The notes below the pieces were generated by a model. That model saw only the letters and a program-made list of their open reading frames with translations. It was not told where the DNA came from and ran no database searches. A stretch of 64,000 nt of DNA, from NCBI RefSeq assembly GCF_028736035.1, contig NZ_CP117866.1, forward strand, positions 7,006,001 through 7,070,000. The letters are read 5' to 3'. How positions within the stretch are numbered: the stretch's first letter is position 1; each line of letters starts with the position of its first letter. Both the position numbers and the translations under genes were made by a program. This stretch comes from Streptomyces sp. T12 (GTDB taxonomy: Bacteria > Actinomycetota > Actinomycetes > Streptomycetales > Streptomycetaceae). Positions 34,512 through 43,200 of the stretch are shown piece after piece.

Positions 34512-36929
34512 ATGAACGAGGGGAAGCCCGCGAAGGCGAAGTGGTGGAACCGACCTCGGCCGCAGGGTCCGTCGGCCCGGGCGGAGGACACCGAGCCGAC
34601 GCCGGACGAGACGAGCGGGACGGCGCCCGGCGCATCGAACGCGACCGAGCGCAGGGCACCGGACGGCACCGGCGAGCGCGGCGCCGATGGCGACGCGAAC
34701 GGTATCGGCGACGCGAACGGTGACGGCGACTTCGAACTGGCGCTGCCCGCCGCGCGGGGCGGGGCCGACGGCGTGGCTTCGTCTGAGGGTGACTTCGAGC
34801 TTCCTCGCCCGGCTGTGAAGGGCAGCGGTGGTGTGGCTTCGGCGGAGGGTGACTTCGAGCTTCCCCGCCCTGCCGTGATTGGCGGTGGTGGCGGCGTGGC
34901 TTCCGCTGACGGCGACTTCGAGTTGGCGCGGCCGGGTGGGGTGCCCGTGTCCGGCCCGTCTGCGGGTGACGCTGCCGCGGTCGCGGGGGGTGCCGATGAT
35001 GCCGGTGCCGCGGCCGTGGGGCCCGTCGCCGACGCAAGTACTGGGGGCACGGAGTCCGCCGGCGGTGCGGTCAGTGTCCCCGCGGTGTCCGCCGACGGTG
35101 CCACCGCCGCTGTGGCAGAGCCCGTCGACGAACGCCCCAAGCCCCTGCACGACCCCGACCCCTACAGCACCCCGCCCTATGGCGAGCCCGGTCCTTGGGC
35201 GCCCGCTCCGCCGGTCCAGCACCCGGCGACCACGCCCGCGCACGGGACGGCCGCACCGATGCCGACACCACCGACGCACACCTTGCCGGCCCCCACGCCC
35301 GGCCTGCCGACTCCGACGCAGGGCGCGCAGAGCGCAGCGCAAGGCACGCCCGTGCCGTCGACAGCCGCGGCCCCGACCGCCGGCGTACCCACTCCGGCGC
35401 CGACCCCGGCCCCCGGCACTCCTGCCCCGTCACCGGCCCATGGCATCCCCGCACAGGCGGCTCCCGCGGCTCCCGCGGCCCCCGCCGCCCCCGGCGTGCC
35501 CACCCAAGCAGCGCCTCTAGGATCCGGCGTGCCCACGCCGCCGCCCCCTGGCCCCGGCGCCCCTGCCCCGACGCCCGGCATCCCCGCCCCGGCGGCCCCG
35601 CTGGCCGGCATCCCCGCCCAGGCACAGTCGGCCCCCGCCCAGGCGACCCCCGACCCCGCCTACGCCGACGCCCCGCCCCCCACCAACCCCTGGCAGAACT
35701 ACGACCCCTGGGCCCGCCGCGGCCACCCCGCCGACCCCGCGCACCCCACCCACCCGACTCACCCCTCCGCCCCCCTCCAGCAGACCGGCGCCGCCGTCGC
35801 CACCGACGGGCAGCAGCGTAAGCGTGCCAAGAAGGTGCTCCTTGCCGGGGCCCTGTTGATCGCCGTCGTGTCCGGTGGCGTCGGCGGTGTGGTGGGGGCG
35901 TATCTCGAGCGCAACGGTGGTGTGGGGGACGTGGAGCTGCCGCAGGCCGCGGCCGAGGTGCCCGGGAGGGCGCCGGACAGTGTCGCCGGGATCGCCGCTC
36001 GTGCCCTGCCCAGCGTCGTGACGCTGCATGTGAGCGGGAACGAGGAGCAGGGCACCGGGACCGGGTTCGTGCTCGACGACCGCGGTCACATCCTCACCAA
36101 CAACCACGTCGTCGAACCCGCGGGTGACAGCGGCGAAATATCCGTGACCTTCCACAGCGGTGACACCGCCAAGGCCACCGTCGTCGGACGGGACAGCGGC
36201 TATGACCTCGCCGTGGTCAAGGTCACCGACGTCAGCGGCCTGAAGCCCCTGCCGCTCGGCAACTCCGACAACGTCCAGGTCGGCGACCCCGTCGTCGCCA
36301 TCGGCGCCCCGTTCGACCTGGCCGGCACCGTCACCTCCGGCATCATCAGCGCCAAGGAGCGGCCCATCACGGCCGGCGGCGAGAGCGGCGACGGGAGCGA
36401 TGTGTCGTACGTCGACGCTCTCCAGACCGACGCGCCCATCAATCCCGGCAACTCCGGTGGCCCCCTCCTCGACGCCCGCGCCCGCGTGATCGGCATCAAC
36501 TCCGCCATCCGCTCCGCCGACACCGGCTCCGACCTGGACGGCGGCCAGTCCGGCTCCATCGGCCTGGGCTTCGCGATACCGGTCAACCAGGCCAAACGTG
36601 TCGCCGAGGAGCTGATCAACACCGGCAAGGCGACCCACCCGGTCATCGGCGTCACCCTCGACATGGACTACAGCGGCGACGGCGCCCGCGTCGGCACGAA
36701 GGGCGGCGACGGCGGCTCCGCGGTCTCCGAGGGCGGCCCCGGCGACAAGGCCGGCATCAAGTCGGGCGACGTCATCACCGAGGTCGACGGCCAGCGCGTC
36801 CACTCCGGCGAGGAACTCATCGTCAAGACCCGTGCCCACCGCCCCGGCGACCGGCTCGAACTGACCTTGGAGCGCGGCGGCAAGGAGATCAGGATCTCGC
36901 TGACACTCGGCTCGTCGAGCGGGCACTGA
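34512..36929 (+). CDS. htrA: HtrA/DegP-type serine protease with PDZ domain
   Basis: The 805-aa membrane-bound protease starts at ATG 34512, preceded by AGGAAGCAGAGC. Residues ~1-435 form a very long cytoplasmic, disordered region: four GDFEL repeats (residues ~72-140), then Pro/Ala/Thr-rich sequence. One helix (KVLLAGALLIAVVSGGVGGV) crosses the membrane. The trypsin-like domain has the triad His532 (LTNNHVVEP), Asp565 (GYDLAVVKV) and Ser648 (PGNSGGPLL). A C-terminal PDZ domain (~715-800) includes GDKAGIKSGDVITEVDGQRV. It degrades or refolds damaged extracytoplasmic proteins. It is downstream of the ECF sigma/anti-sigma pair and upstream of tatB. Confidence 0.94.
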   Translation: MNEGKPAKAKWWNRPRPQGPSARAEDTEPTPDETSGTAPGASNATERRAPDGTGERGADGDANGIGDANGDGDFELALPAARGGADGVASSEGDFELPRPAVKGSGGVASAEGDFELPRPAVIGGGGGVASADGDFELARPGGVPVSGPSAGDAAAVAGGADDAGAAAVGPVADASTGGTESAGGAVSVPAVSADGATAAVAEPVDERPKPLHDPDPYSTPPYGEPGPWAPAPPVQHPATTPAHGTAAPMPTPPTHTLPAPTPGLPTPTQGAQSAAQGTPVPSTAAAPTAGVPTPAPTPAPGTPAPSPAHGIPAQAAPAAPAAPAAPGVPTQAAPLGSGVPTPPPPGPGAPAPTPGIPAPAAPLAGIPAQAQSAPAQATPDPAYADAPPPTNPWQNYDPWARRGHPADPAHPTHPTHPSAPLQQTGAAVATDGQQRKRAKKVLLAGALLIAVVSGGVGGVVGAYLERNGGVGDVELPQAAAEVPGRAPDSVAGIAARALPSVVTLHVSGNEEQGTGTGFVLDDRGHILTNNHVVEPAGDSGEISVTFHSGDTAKATVVGRDSGYDLAVVKVTDVSGLKPLPLGNSDNVQVGDPVVAIGAPFDLAGTVTSGIISAKERPITAGGESGDGSDVSYVDALQTDAPINPGNSGGPLLDARARVIGINSAIRSADTGSDLDGGQSGSIGLGFAIPVNQAKRVAEELINTGKATHPVIGVTLDMDYSGDGARVGTKGGDGGSAVSEGGPGDKAGIKSGDVITEVDGQRVHSGEELIVKTRAHRPGDRLELTLERGGKEIRISLTLGSSSGH
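34722..34940 (+). repeat. Four in-frame GDFEL(P/A)RPAV repeats in HtrA
   Basis: Units of about 20-22 residues share VAS(S/A)(E/D)GDFEL(P/A)RP. The middle two are almost identical in DNA (GAGGGTGACTTCGAGCTTCC twice). The DNA composition (GGTGGTGTGGCTTC) is less GC-rich than the rest of the gene. Confidence 0.85.
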
Positions 36930-37143
36930 GACTCACAGAAACCTCACAGCGCACGTCGCCCGACCGCCTTACTCGGGCCCTGACAAGGCAAACAACCCGG
37001 AAAACCGCACGCCCATCCCATTCGGAGGCCTCGGGACAGTACCGGTCGTAGCGGATCGCCGGGTACCGTGGATCCGGCCCGGACCACGGAAGACCCAGAG
37101 ACCGCCGAGGGCCGAGGACCGAGGACATCGCAAGGAGCTTCAG

Positions 37144-37605
37144 GTGTTCAATGACATAGGACCGCTCGAGCTGGTGACGCTCATCGTCCTCGCCGTGCTC
37201 GTCTTCGGTCCGGACAAGCTCCCGAAGCTCATCCAGGACGTCACGCGGACGATCCGCAAGATCCGCGAGTTCTCGGAGAGCGCCAAGCAGGACATCCGGC
37301 AGGAACTGGGACCGGAGTTCAAGGACTTCGAATTCGAGGACCTCAACCCCAAGACGTTCATCCGCAAGCAGCTGGACAACGACGACCTGGGGCTGAAGGA
37401 GATCCGCAACGGCTTCGACCTCAAGAAGGAAATGGCCGAGGTCACCGACGCGGTCCACAGCCGTGACTCGGAGTCGTCCGGATCCTCCTCGTCGTCTTCC
37501 TCGCCGTCCCCCACCTCCGGTTCCTCCGGCGGCAGCATCGACATGACGAAGAAGCCCGAGAGCCCCCGCGAGGAGCGCCCGCCCTACGACGCGGACGCCA
37601 CCTGA
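37144..37605 (+). CDS. tatB: Twin-arginine translocase subunit TatB
   Basis: 153 aa from GTG 37144, preceded by AAGGAGCTTCAG. The N-terminus MFNDIGPLELVTLIVLAVLV is the short TatB membrane helix. FGPDKLPKL is the hinge and amphipathic start, and IRKIREFSESAKQDIRQELG is the long amphipathic helix. The C-terminal 50 residues are Ser/Pro-rich. TatB recognises twin-arginine signals with TatC in the membrane. tatA and tatC are not in this window, which is normal for actinobacteria. Following htrA matches mycobacterial order. Confidence 0.95.
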   Translation: MFNDIGPLELVTLIVLAVLVFGPDKLPKLIQDVTRTIRKIREFSESAKQDIRQELGPEFKDFEFEDLNPKTFIRKQLDNDDLGLKEIRNGFDLKKEMAEVTDAVHSRDSESSGSSSSSSSPSPTSGSSGGSIDMTKKPESPREERPPYDADAT

Positions 37606-37844
37606 GCCGTACGAAAGCCGTACGAACACAGGGGCGGATCACCACTCATACGTGACGCTTCTCATACTCCGCGCGGGTCGCGCACGGCCTGAACCCGCCC
37701 CCTGCGCGCCTCGCGCGCCGGGCGCTTTCCATACTGCCAGGAGCGGTGTGGCTATGCTGCCGAGTTGTTGTGCGGACCGGACGAGTACGCCCGAAGGGGG
37801 GCGGGCCGGGCTGGTCCGGCGAGAACGAGGAGGCGTCCGGGCAC

Positions 37845-38513
37845 ATGGAGACGACGAGTCAGACGACTGGTCGGGCGGTCGCGCAGGCACCGGCCGTGGA
37901 GAGCGGACAGCAGGTCCCCTCCGCCCGGCGCACGGTCGACGGCTACCTGTTGGCGCCCTTCCCGTGGTACGGCCTCGACGAGGCCTTCACGGGGCCGCGC
38001 TGGCTGATGCAGGTCGGTATGGCGGCCGACGGGGCCGTGGAACACGGATCGATCGGGCACGGTGACGAGCCCTCCGTGCGGAACGAGGGGACGGAGGACC
38101 GGGAGAAGTTCGCGGTGGTCGTGACCGTCGCGGCGAATCCGTCCCGCAGGAGCGCCGACGGCACGGGGCTGCTGGAGGCCACGTCGGTGTCCTCGGCGGC
38201 GTGGCTCGCCGGGGTGGGGCTGCTGTCGTTCACCTGGCCCGGGCAGATGGACCACTCGCTGCGCGACGACTGGCTGGAACAGCAGACGGAGACCGCCTGG
38301 GCCCTCGCGGACGACCTGGCGGGTCCGGACTGGTCGACGCTCTCCCTGCCGGTGGACGGCGTCCCGACGCCCTTCCACTACCGCGAGTCCGAGTTCGGCT
38401 GGGTACTGGCCGGCTCGACCCAGGAGGGGGTGCACGTGGGGGCGTACGGGAGAGGCCTGAGCGCGTATGGCCTCGGGTTCGCGATGATCAAGGACATCTC
38501 CGCGTACGCCTAG
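37845..38513 (+). CDS. Conserved-looking protein of unknown function between tatB and mrp
   Basis: 222 aa from ATG 37845 (METTSQTTGRAVAQAP), preceded by GAGGAGG. No signal peptide or membrane helix is seen. It looks soluble and globular: TVDGYLLAPFPWYGLDEAFT, KFAVVVTVAANPSRRS, GLLSFTWPGQMDHSLRDDWL and FHYRESEFGWVLAGSTQEGV. No enzyme motif is recognised. A long bidirectional hairpin ends the gene. The upstream open frame (from 37746) reads like non-coding DNA. Confidence 0.8.
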   Translation: METTSQTTGRAVAQAPAVESGQQVPSARRTVDGYLLAPFPWYGLDEAFTGPRWLMQVGMAADGAVEHGSIGHGDEPSVRNEGTEDREKFAVVVTVAANPSRRSADGTGLLEATSVSSAAWLAGVGLLSFTWPGQMDHSLRDDWLEQQTETAWALADDLAGPDWSTLSLPVDGVPTPFHYRESEFGWVLAGSTQEGVHVGAYGRGLSAYGLGFAMIKDISAYA

Positions 38514-38538
38514 GCGTCGCCCTGCACCCGGGCACAGT

Positions 38539-38586
38539 TACGCCGATGGGGGCGCCGTCTCACCGGACGGCGCCCCCATCGGCGTA
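38539..38586. terminator. 21-bp perfect bidirectional hairpin
   Basis: The arms 38539-38559 and 38566-38586 (core GATGGGGGCGCCGTC / GACGGCGCCCCCATC) pair perfectly around a 6-base loop. It lies between convergent genes and can serve both. Confidence 0.9.
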
Positions 38587-38592
38587 CGGGAA

Positions 38593-39726
38593 TCAGAACT
38601 TGTTGCGCGGCGTGATGCCCAGCGACATGCCCGACAGGCCCCGCTGCCGTCCCCCCAGCTTCCCCGCGATCGACCGCAGGGCCGAGCCCGCCGGGGAGTC
38701 CGGGTCCGTCAGGACCACCGGCTTGCCCTCGTCGCCGCCCTCGCGCAGGCGGACGTCGATGGGGATGTTGCCGAGGACCGGGACGTTCGTGCCCGTCGTG
38801 CGGGTCAGGCCGTCGGCGACCACCTGGCCGCCGCCCGTGCCGAAGACGTCGACCATCTCGCCGCAGTGCGGGCAGGGCAGGCCGGACATGTTCTCGACCA
38901 CGCCGACGATCTTCTGGTGGGTCTGTACGGCGATGGAGCCCGCCCGCTCGGCCACTTCCGCGGCCGCCTGCTGCGGGGTCGTCACGACCAGGATCTCGGC
39001 GTTCGGGACCAGCTGGGCCACGGAGATCGCGATGTCGCCGGTGCCGGGCGGGAGGTCGAGGAGCAGGACGTCCAGGTCGCCCCAGTACACGTCCGCCAGG
39101 AACTGCTGGAGCGCGCGGTGAAGCATCGGGCCGCGCCACACGACCGGGGCGTTGCCCGGCGTGAACATGCCGATGGAGATGACCTTCACGCCGTTCGCGG
39201 ACGGCGGCATGATCATGTTCTCGACCTGGGTCGGACGCCCGTCGGCGCCCAGCATGCGCGGCACGCTGTGGCCGTAGATGTCGGCGTCGACGACGCCCAC
39301 CTTCAGGCCGTCGGCCGCCATGGCAGCCGCCAGGTTGACCGTCACCGAGGACTTGCCGACGCCGCCCTTGCCGGACGCGACCGCGTACACGCGCGTGAGC
39401 GAGCCGGGCTTGGCGAAGGGGACCTCGCGCTCGGCGGTGCCGCCGCGCAGGGCGTTCGCCAGCTCCTTGCGCTGCTCGTCGCTCATCACGTCGAGCGTGA
39501 CGTCGACTCGGGTGACGCCCTCGACCCGGGAGACCGCGTCCGTCACCCGCTGCGTGATCGTCTCGCGCATCGGGCAGCCGGAGACCGTCAGGTACACGGT
39601 GACCGCGACCGCTCCGTCCGCGCCGATCTCCACCGACTTGACCATCCCGAGCTCCGTGATGGGTCGGTTGATCTCCGGGTCGTTCACCGTCGCCAGTGCT
39701 TCGCGCACCGCGTCTTCCGTAGCCAT
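38593..39726 (-). CDS. mrp: Mrp/NBP35 family iron-sulfur carrier ATPase
   Basis: The 377-aa protein has an N-terminal MIP18/DUF59 domain (~1-95, VNDPEINRPITELGMVKSV and VSGCPMRETI) and a P-loop domain. The deviant Walker A is GKGGVGKSS, the Switch I region contains DADIYGHSVPRM, and LLDLPPGTGD is Walker B. A CxxC (LPCPHC) in ENMSGLPCPHCGEMVDVFG is the cluster-binding pair at the dimer interface. It carries Fe-S clusters to target enzymes in the cytosol. ATG 39726 has no ribosome site, but TACCAT lies seven bases upstream, suggesting a leaderless mRNA. Confidence 0.95.
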   Translation of the reverse strand: MATEDAVREALATVNDPEINRPITELGMVKSVEIGADGAVAVTVYLTVSGCPMRETITQRVTDAVSRVEGVTRVDVTLDVMSDEQRKELANALRGGTAEREVPFAKPGSLTRVYAVASGKGGVGKSSVTVNLAAAMAADGLKVGVVDADIYGHSVPRMLGADGRPTQVENMIMPPSANGVKVISIGMFTPGNAPVVWRGPMLHRALQQFLADVYWGDLDVLLLDLPPGTGDIAISVAQLVPNAEILVVTTPQQAAAEVAERAGSIAVQTHQKIVGVVENMSGLPCPHCGEMVDVFGTGGGQVVADGLTRTTGTNVPVLGNIPIDVRLREGGDEGKPVVLTDPDSPAGSALRSIAGKLGGRQRGLSGMSLGITPRNKF

Positions 39727-39739
39727 AGAGACGATGGTA
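39727..39739 (-). promoter_or_regulatory. Candidate leaderless promoter -10 of mrp
   Basis: On the minus strand TACCAT (39739-39734), seven bases, then the ATG at 39726. Confidence 0.45.
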
Positions 39740-39769
39740 CGGCGCGGTAGCCATGCCCCGGAAAGCCTG

Positions 39770-40366
39770 TCACCGGTCGTCTACGTCACGTCCCGGCGAC
39801 CGATCTGCCGGGAATACCCCGTGCCCGTGGTGACCGTCGTGCCGCTCCTCCAGCTCTTTCGTCAGGTCCTGCAGCTCCGAGCGCATCCAGTCGCGGGTGG
39901 CGACCTCCCCGAGCCCGATGCGCAGCGCGGCGATCTCGCGGGTCAGGTACTCGGTGTCGGCGATCGACCGCTCGTTCTGCTTGCGGTCCTGTTCGAGGTT
40001 GACCCGGTCGCGGTCGTCCTGCCGGTTCTGCGCGAGCAGGATCAGCGGGGCGGCGTACGAGGCCTGCAGGGACAGGACCAGGGTGAGGAAGATGAACGGG
40101 TACTCGTCCCAGCGAAGGTCGCTCGGTGCGGCGATGTTCCACAGCACCCACACGATGATCACGACCGTCATCCAGACGAGGAACCGCCCGGTGCCGATGA
40201 AGCGGGCGATCCGCTCCGACAGCCGTCCGAAGGCCTCCGGGTCCCACTCGGGCAGGATGCGGCGGCGCGGCGGCCGGGGTTGGTCGAGGCGCGCGCGGGG
40301 CGCCCTGGTGGTCGCGGTGGCGCCCGACGCCACGCGCTCGCGCGTGCCCTCCCGCTCAGGAGCCAT
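39770..40366 (-). CDS. DUF1003 membrane protein
   Basis: 198 aa. A basic cytoplasmic N-terminus (~1-55) is followed by two helices, FLVWMTVVIIVWVLWNIA and YPFIFLTLVLSLQASYAAP, then LILLAQNRQDDRDRVNLEQD. This is the DUF1003 pattern. The C-terminal helix-rich tail is charged (ITREI-type REIAALRIGLGE, then His-rich end HHGHGVFP). Function unknown. Its start overlaps the MgtE-N/CBS gene by 11 bases, so translation is probably coupled, suggesting a link with magnesium or divalent-cation handling. The same pair occurs in mycobacteria. Confidence 0.92.
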   Translation of the reverse strand: MAPEREGTRERVASGATATTRAPRARLDQPRPPRRRILPEWDPEAFGRLSERIARFIGTGRFLVWMTVVIIVWVLWNIAAPSDLRWDEYPFIFLTLVLSLQASYAAPLILLAQNRQDDRDRVNLEQDRKQNERSIADTEYLTREIAALRIGLGEVATRDWMRSELQDLTKELEERHDGHHGHGVFPADRSPGRDVDDR

Positions 40367-41651
40367 GGGCCGCCACCCCCTCGCCCGTGTCCTCGTCCAG
40401 GTGGAACTCCGTCTCCCGCCAGTCCTCGGGCAGCATGTGGTCCAGTACGTCGTCCACGGTCACCGCGCCCAGCAGCGACCCGGACTCGTCGACCACGGGC
40501 GCCGCGACCATGTCGTACGTCGCGAAGAACCCGGCGACGACCGGCAGCGAGGCCTCCGGCGCCAGGGCCTCCAGGGCCTCGTCGACGAGCGAGCTGACCA
40601 GGGTGTACGGCGGGTCGCGCAGCAGGCGCTGGAAGTGGACCGTGCCGAGGTACTTGCCGGTGGGTGTCTCGTCGGGCGGGCGGCAGACGTAGACCTGGGC
40701 GGCGAGGGCGGGGGACAGGTCGGGGTTGCGGACCCGGGCGAGGGCGTCGGCGACGGTGGCGTCGGGGCGCAGGATGATCGGCTCCGTCGTCATCAGACCG
40801 CCGGCCGTGTGCTCCTCGTACGCCATCAGGCGGCGCATGTCGGCCGCGTCGGCGGGCTGCATCAGGCTCAGCAGCCGCTCCTGGTCGTCCTCCGGGAGCT
40901 CACCGAGCAGGTCAGCGGCATCATCCGGGTCCATGGCCTCCAGGACGTCCGCGGCGCGCTCCTCCTTCAGCTTGCCGAGGATCTCGATCTGGTCGTCCTC
41001 CGGGAGCTCTTCGAGTACGTCGGCGAGGCGGTCGTCGTCGAGGGCGGCGGCGACCTCGGCGCGGCGCTTGGGGGAGAGGTGGTGCAGGACGTTGGCGAGG
41101 TCGGCGGGGCGCAGCTGCTCGAAGGTGGCCAGCAGGCTCTCGGCGCCCTGCCCCTTCTCCTCCGCGGAGAAGCCGGTGACGGCGGACCACTCGACCGTCA
41201 GCGACTCGCCCTTGGCGCGCCGGAAGGTGCCGCTCTTGCCGCCCTTCCGTACGAACACCTTGTCGATCTCCCAGTCCCTGCGGGCCGGCAGCTGGTGCAC
41301 CGACAGATCGAGGACGGTGACCTCCTCGCCGGTCTCGACGAGGGTGACGCGCCGGTCGAGCAGCTCGCCGAAGACGAGGCGCTCGGTGGGGCGCTGCTCG
41401 AAGCGGCGGACGTTGAGCACACCGGTGGTGATGACCTGGCCGGACTCGATGCTGGTGACGCGGGTCATGGGCAGGAAGATGCGGCGCCGGGTGGAGAGTT
41501 CGACGACGAGGCCGAGCAGCCGCGGGGGGCGTCGGCCGACGCGCAGCATCACGACCAGATCGCGGACGCGGCCCACCTGATCGCCGTTCGGGTCGAAGGC
41601 GGCGACGCCTGCGAGGTGCGAGACGAAGATCCGGGGGGCGCCGGCTGCCAT
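40356..41651 (-). CDS. PRC-barrel / MgtE N-domain / CBS domain protein
   Basis: 431 aa, soluble. Residues ~5-95 look like a PRC-barrel (GDQVGRVRDLVVMLRVGRRP), and a second barrel-like part follows. MgtE_N superhelical repeats come next (LLATFEQLRPADLANVLHHL, LEELPEDDQIEILGKLKEER, DAADLLGELPEDDQERLLSL). Two CBS domains (~285-420) follow, with the signature YEEHTAGGLMTTEPIILRPD. It is the regulatory half of an MgtE transporter without its membrane channel. It may sense Mg2+ or nucleotides and act on a partner such as the DUF1003 protein encoded by the overlapping downstream gene. GTG/ATG choice: ATG 41651 with AAGGAGCCGC upstream. Confidence 0.9.
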   Translation of the reverse strand: MAAGAPRIFVSHLAGVAAFDPNGDQVGRVRDLVVMLRVGRRPPRLLGLVVELSTRRRIFLPMTRVTSIESGQVITTGVLNVRRFEQRPTERLVFGELLDRRVTLVETGEEVTVLDLSVHQLPARRDWEIDKVFVRKGGKSGTFRRAKGESLTVEWSAVTGFSAEEKGQGAESLLATFEQLRPADLANVLHHLSPKRRAEVAAALDDDRLADVLEELPEDDQIEILGKLKEERAADVLEAMDPDDAADLLGELPEDDQERLLSLMQPADAADMRRLMAYEEHTAGGLMTTEPIILRPDATVADALARVRNPDLSPALAAQVYVCRPPDETPTGKYLGTVHFQRLLRDPPYTLVSSLVDEALEALAPEASLPVVAGFFATYDMVAAPVVDESGSLLGAVTVDDVLDHMLPEDWRETEFHLDEDTGEGVAAHGS

Positions 41652-41895
41652 GGCTGCGGCTCCTTTGCGTGCGGGGTGTGCCGTGTTGCTGTCGCTGTTT
41701 GTTTGCTGGGTGTTCGCTGTTTCGCTTGCTGTGCCGGTTTTCCGAATTGCCCGCTCGGGTGGGCTTCAGGCTAGCCCGTCCGGATCCGATACGCCCTGGT
41801 GAGCGGTCCGGACGGACTGGCTCCGCCGGGGGCCTGACCGCCCGGTACGCTGCCGTACGCCGCTCGGGTCCCATGACAGAAAGGCAGCCCCACCT

Positions 41896-42651
41896 GTGAC
41901 TGCGATTCCCCAGGGTCGTACTCGCCGGGCCGCGCTGGTGAGCGCCGTATGCGCCCTGGTCGTGTCGGGAACGGCACTGACGGGATGCAGCGAGGACCCC
42001 GACGAGGGCACCAACGGGGTGGGCAAGCTGCCCGCCGCCGAGATCCAGCGCAAGACCCGTGCGGCCGCCGATGCCACCGATGCGGTGCGCCTCTCCGGGA
42101 ACGTGGTGACCAGTGGGCGCACTTACAAACTCGACATGCGGCTGAAATCCGACGGCGCGACGGGGTCGGTCACCGCGCAGGGGGCGACGTTCCAGCTGCT
42201 GCGGATCGGTGAGCAGCTGTATCTGAAGGCCGACGCCGGATTCTGGAGCGATGCGGGCGGCGAGGCCGGCGAGGGCAAGGGGGACGCCGCGGCCGCGGAC
42301 AAGCTGAACGGCAAGTTCGTCAAGGTGCCGCAGGGCGACCCCTCGTACAAGAAGTTCAGCGGCTTCACCGACAAGGACGTCCTCCTCGACGGCCTGCTGA
42401 CCCTCCACGGCACGCTGGCGACGGACGGCCACCACGAGCAGGACGGCACCCGCACCATCCGCATCACCGGCGACGCGGGCTCCGGCGGCACCCTCGACGT
42501 CTCCCTGGAGGGCACCCCGTACCCCCTGCGCCTGACCCGGGCCGGCGGCGGGGGCACCTTGACCTTCTCGTCCTGGGGCAAGGACTTCACCCTGGAGAAG
42601 CCGGCGAAGGGCGAGACGGTGGACTACGGCAGGCAGCTGCCGACGTCGTGA
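41896..42651 (+). CDS. Lipoprotein, LppX/LprG-like
   Basis: 251 aa from GTG 41896. Signal peptide with twin Arg (GRTRRAALVSAVCALVVSG) and lipobox LTGC (Cys31). The mature part is a single beta-rich domain with alternating KLDMRLKSDGATGSVTAQGA and RIGEQLYLKADAGFW, ending in a strand-rich half (TFSSWGKDFTLEKP). This resembles the LppX/LprAFG lipid-binding lipoproteins of mycobacteria, but I cannot confirm the family without a search. It probably sits on the outer face of the membrane. Stops of this gene and the next (minus strand) are only 4 bases apart. Confidence 0.85.
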   Translation: MTAIPQGRTRRAALVSAVCALVVSGTALTGCSEDPDEGTNGVGKLPAAEIQRKTRAAADATDAVRLSGNVVTSGRTYKLDMRLKSDGATGSVTAQGATFQLLRIGEQLYLKADAGFWSDAGGEAGEGKGDAAAADKLNGKFVKVPQGDPSYKKFSGFTDKDVLLDGLLTLHGTLATDGHHEQDGTRTIRITGDAGSGGTLDVSLEGTPYPLRLTRAGGGGTLTFSSWGKDFTLEKPAKGETVDYGRQLPTS

Positions 42652-42655
42652 CCGC

Positions 42656-43168
42656 CTATCGGCGCCGCTTCTTCTTCAGCAGCAGCCGAGGAAGCCCGGC
42701 GGGGATCGGCTGACGGGTCGTGGCCGGGGAAGGCAACGGAGCCTCGGCCAGGGAGCCGTCCGGCAGCGGGGCGATGGTTCCCGTCGGCTCCAGGCGCAGC
42801 ACCCGGCACTCGCGGGCCCAGCGGGACGGCATGGCCTCGCCGTCGGGGGCGTTGAGACGCTTGCCCTTCAGCTCGGCGACCGTCGCCTCCCACTGTTCGG
42901 AGCCGGAGGCGAGTTCGACCACCTTCGCGCTCCAGGAGACCAGCCGGCCGCCCTTGTCCTTGCTGCGCACGGTGACCTCGGCGGAGCCGCCGTCGGCGAG
43001 CCCCGGCAGCGGCTGCTCGCCCGGCCCGTCGCCCACGACACACGCCGCACCCTCGTGCCACACGTGCCACAGCGCCCGGGCGGGGACACCGGGGCCCTGG
43101 ACCCAGATGAGGCCGGACTTCTTCGTGGCCTCCTCGACGAGGGCCTGGTCGAGCAGCTCGCTAGTCAT
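42656..43168 (-). CDS. Pyridoxamine 5'-phosphate oxidase-like split-barrel protein (putative)
   Basis: 170 aa. The pattern LIWVQGPGVPARALWHVWHE, CVVGDGPGEQ, SAEVTVRSKDKGGRLVSWSA and WARECRVLRLEPTGTIAPLP suggests a flavin-reductase/PNPOx-like small barrel, which is an inference from strand pattern. The C-terminus is strongly basic (LLLKKKRRR). No signal peptide is present. The start lacks a ribosome site, but TAGGCT lies six bases before the ATG. It is convergent with the lipoprotein and upstream of nothing obvious. Function unknown. Confidence 0.75.
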   Translation of the reverse strand: MTSELLDQALVEEATKKSGLIWVQGPGVPARALWHVWHEGAACVVGDGPGEQPLPGLADGGSAEVTVRSKDKGGRLVSWSAKVVELASGSEQWEATVAELKGKRLNAPDGEAMPSRWARECRVLRLEPTGTIAPLPDGSLAEAPLPSPATTRQPIPAGLPRLLLKKKRRR

Positions 43169-43180
43169 GGCCCAAGCCTA
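43169..43180 (-). promoter_or_regulatory. Candidate leaderless promoter -10 of the 170-aa protein gene
   Basis: On the minus strand TAGGCT (43180-43175), six bases, then ATG 43168. Confidence 0.45.
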
Positions 43181-43200
43181 TCCAGCGGTCTCCGGCCGGG

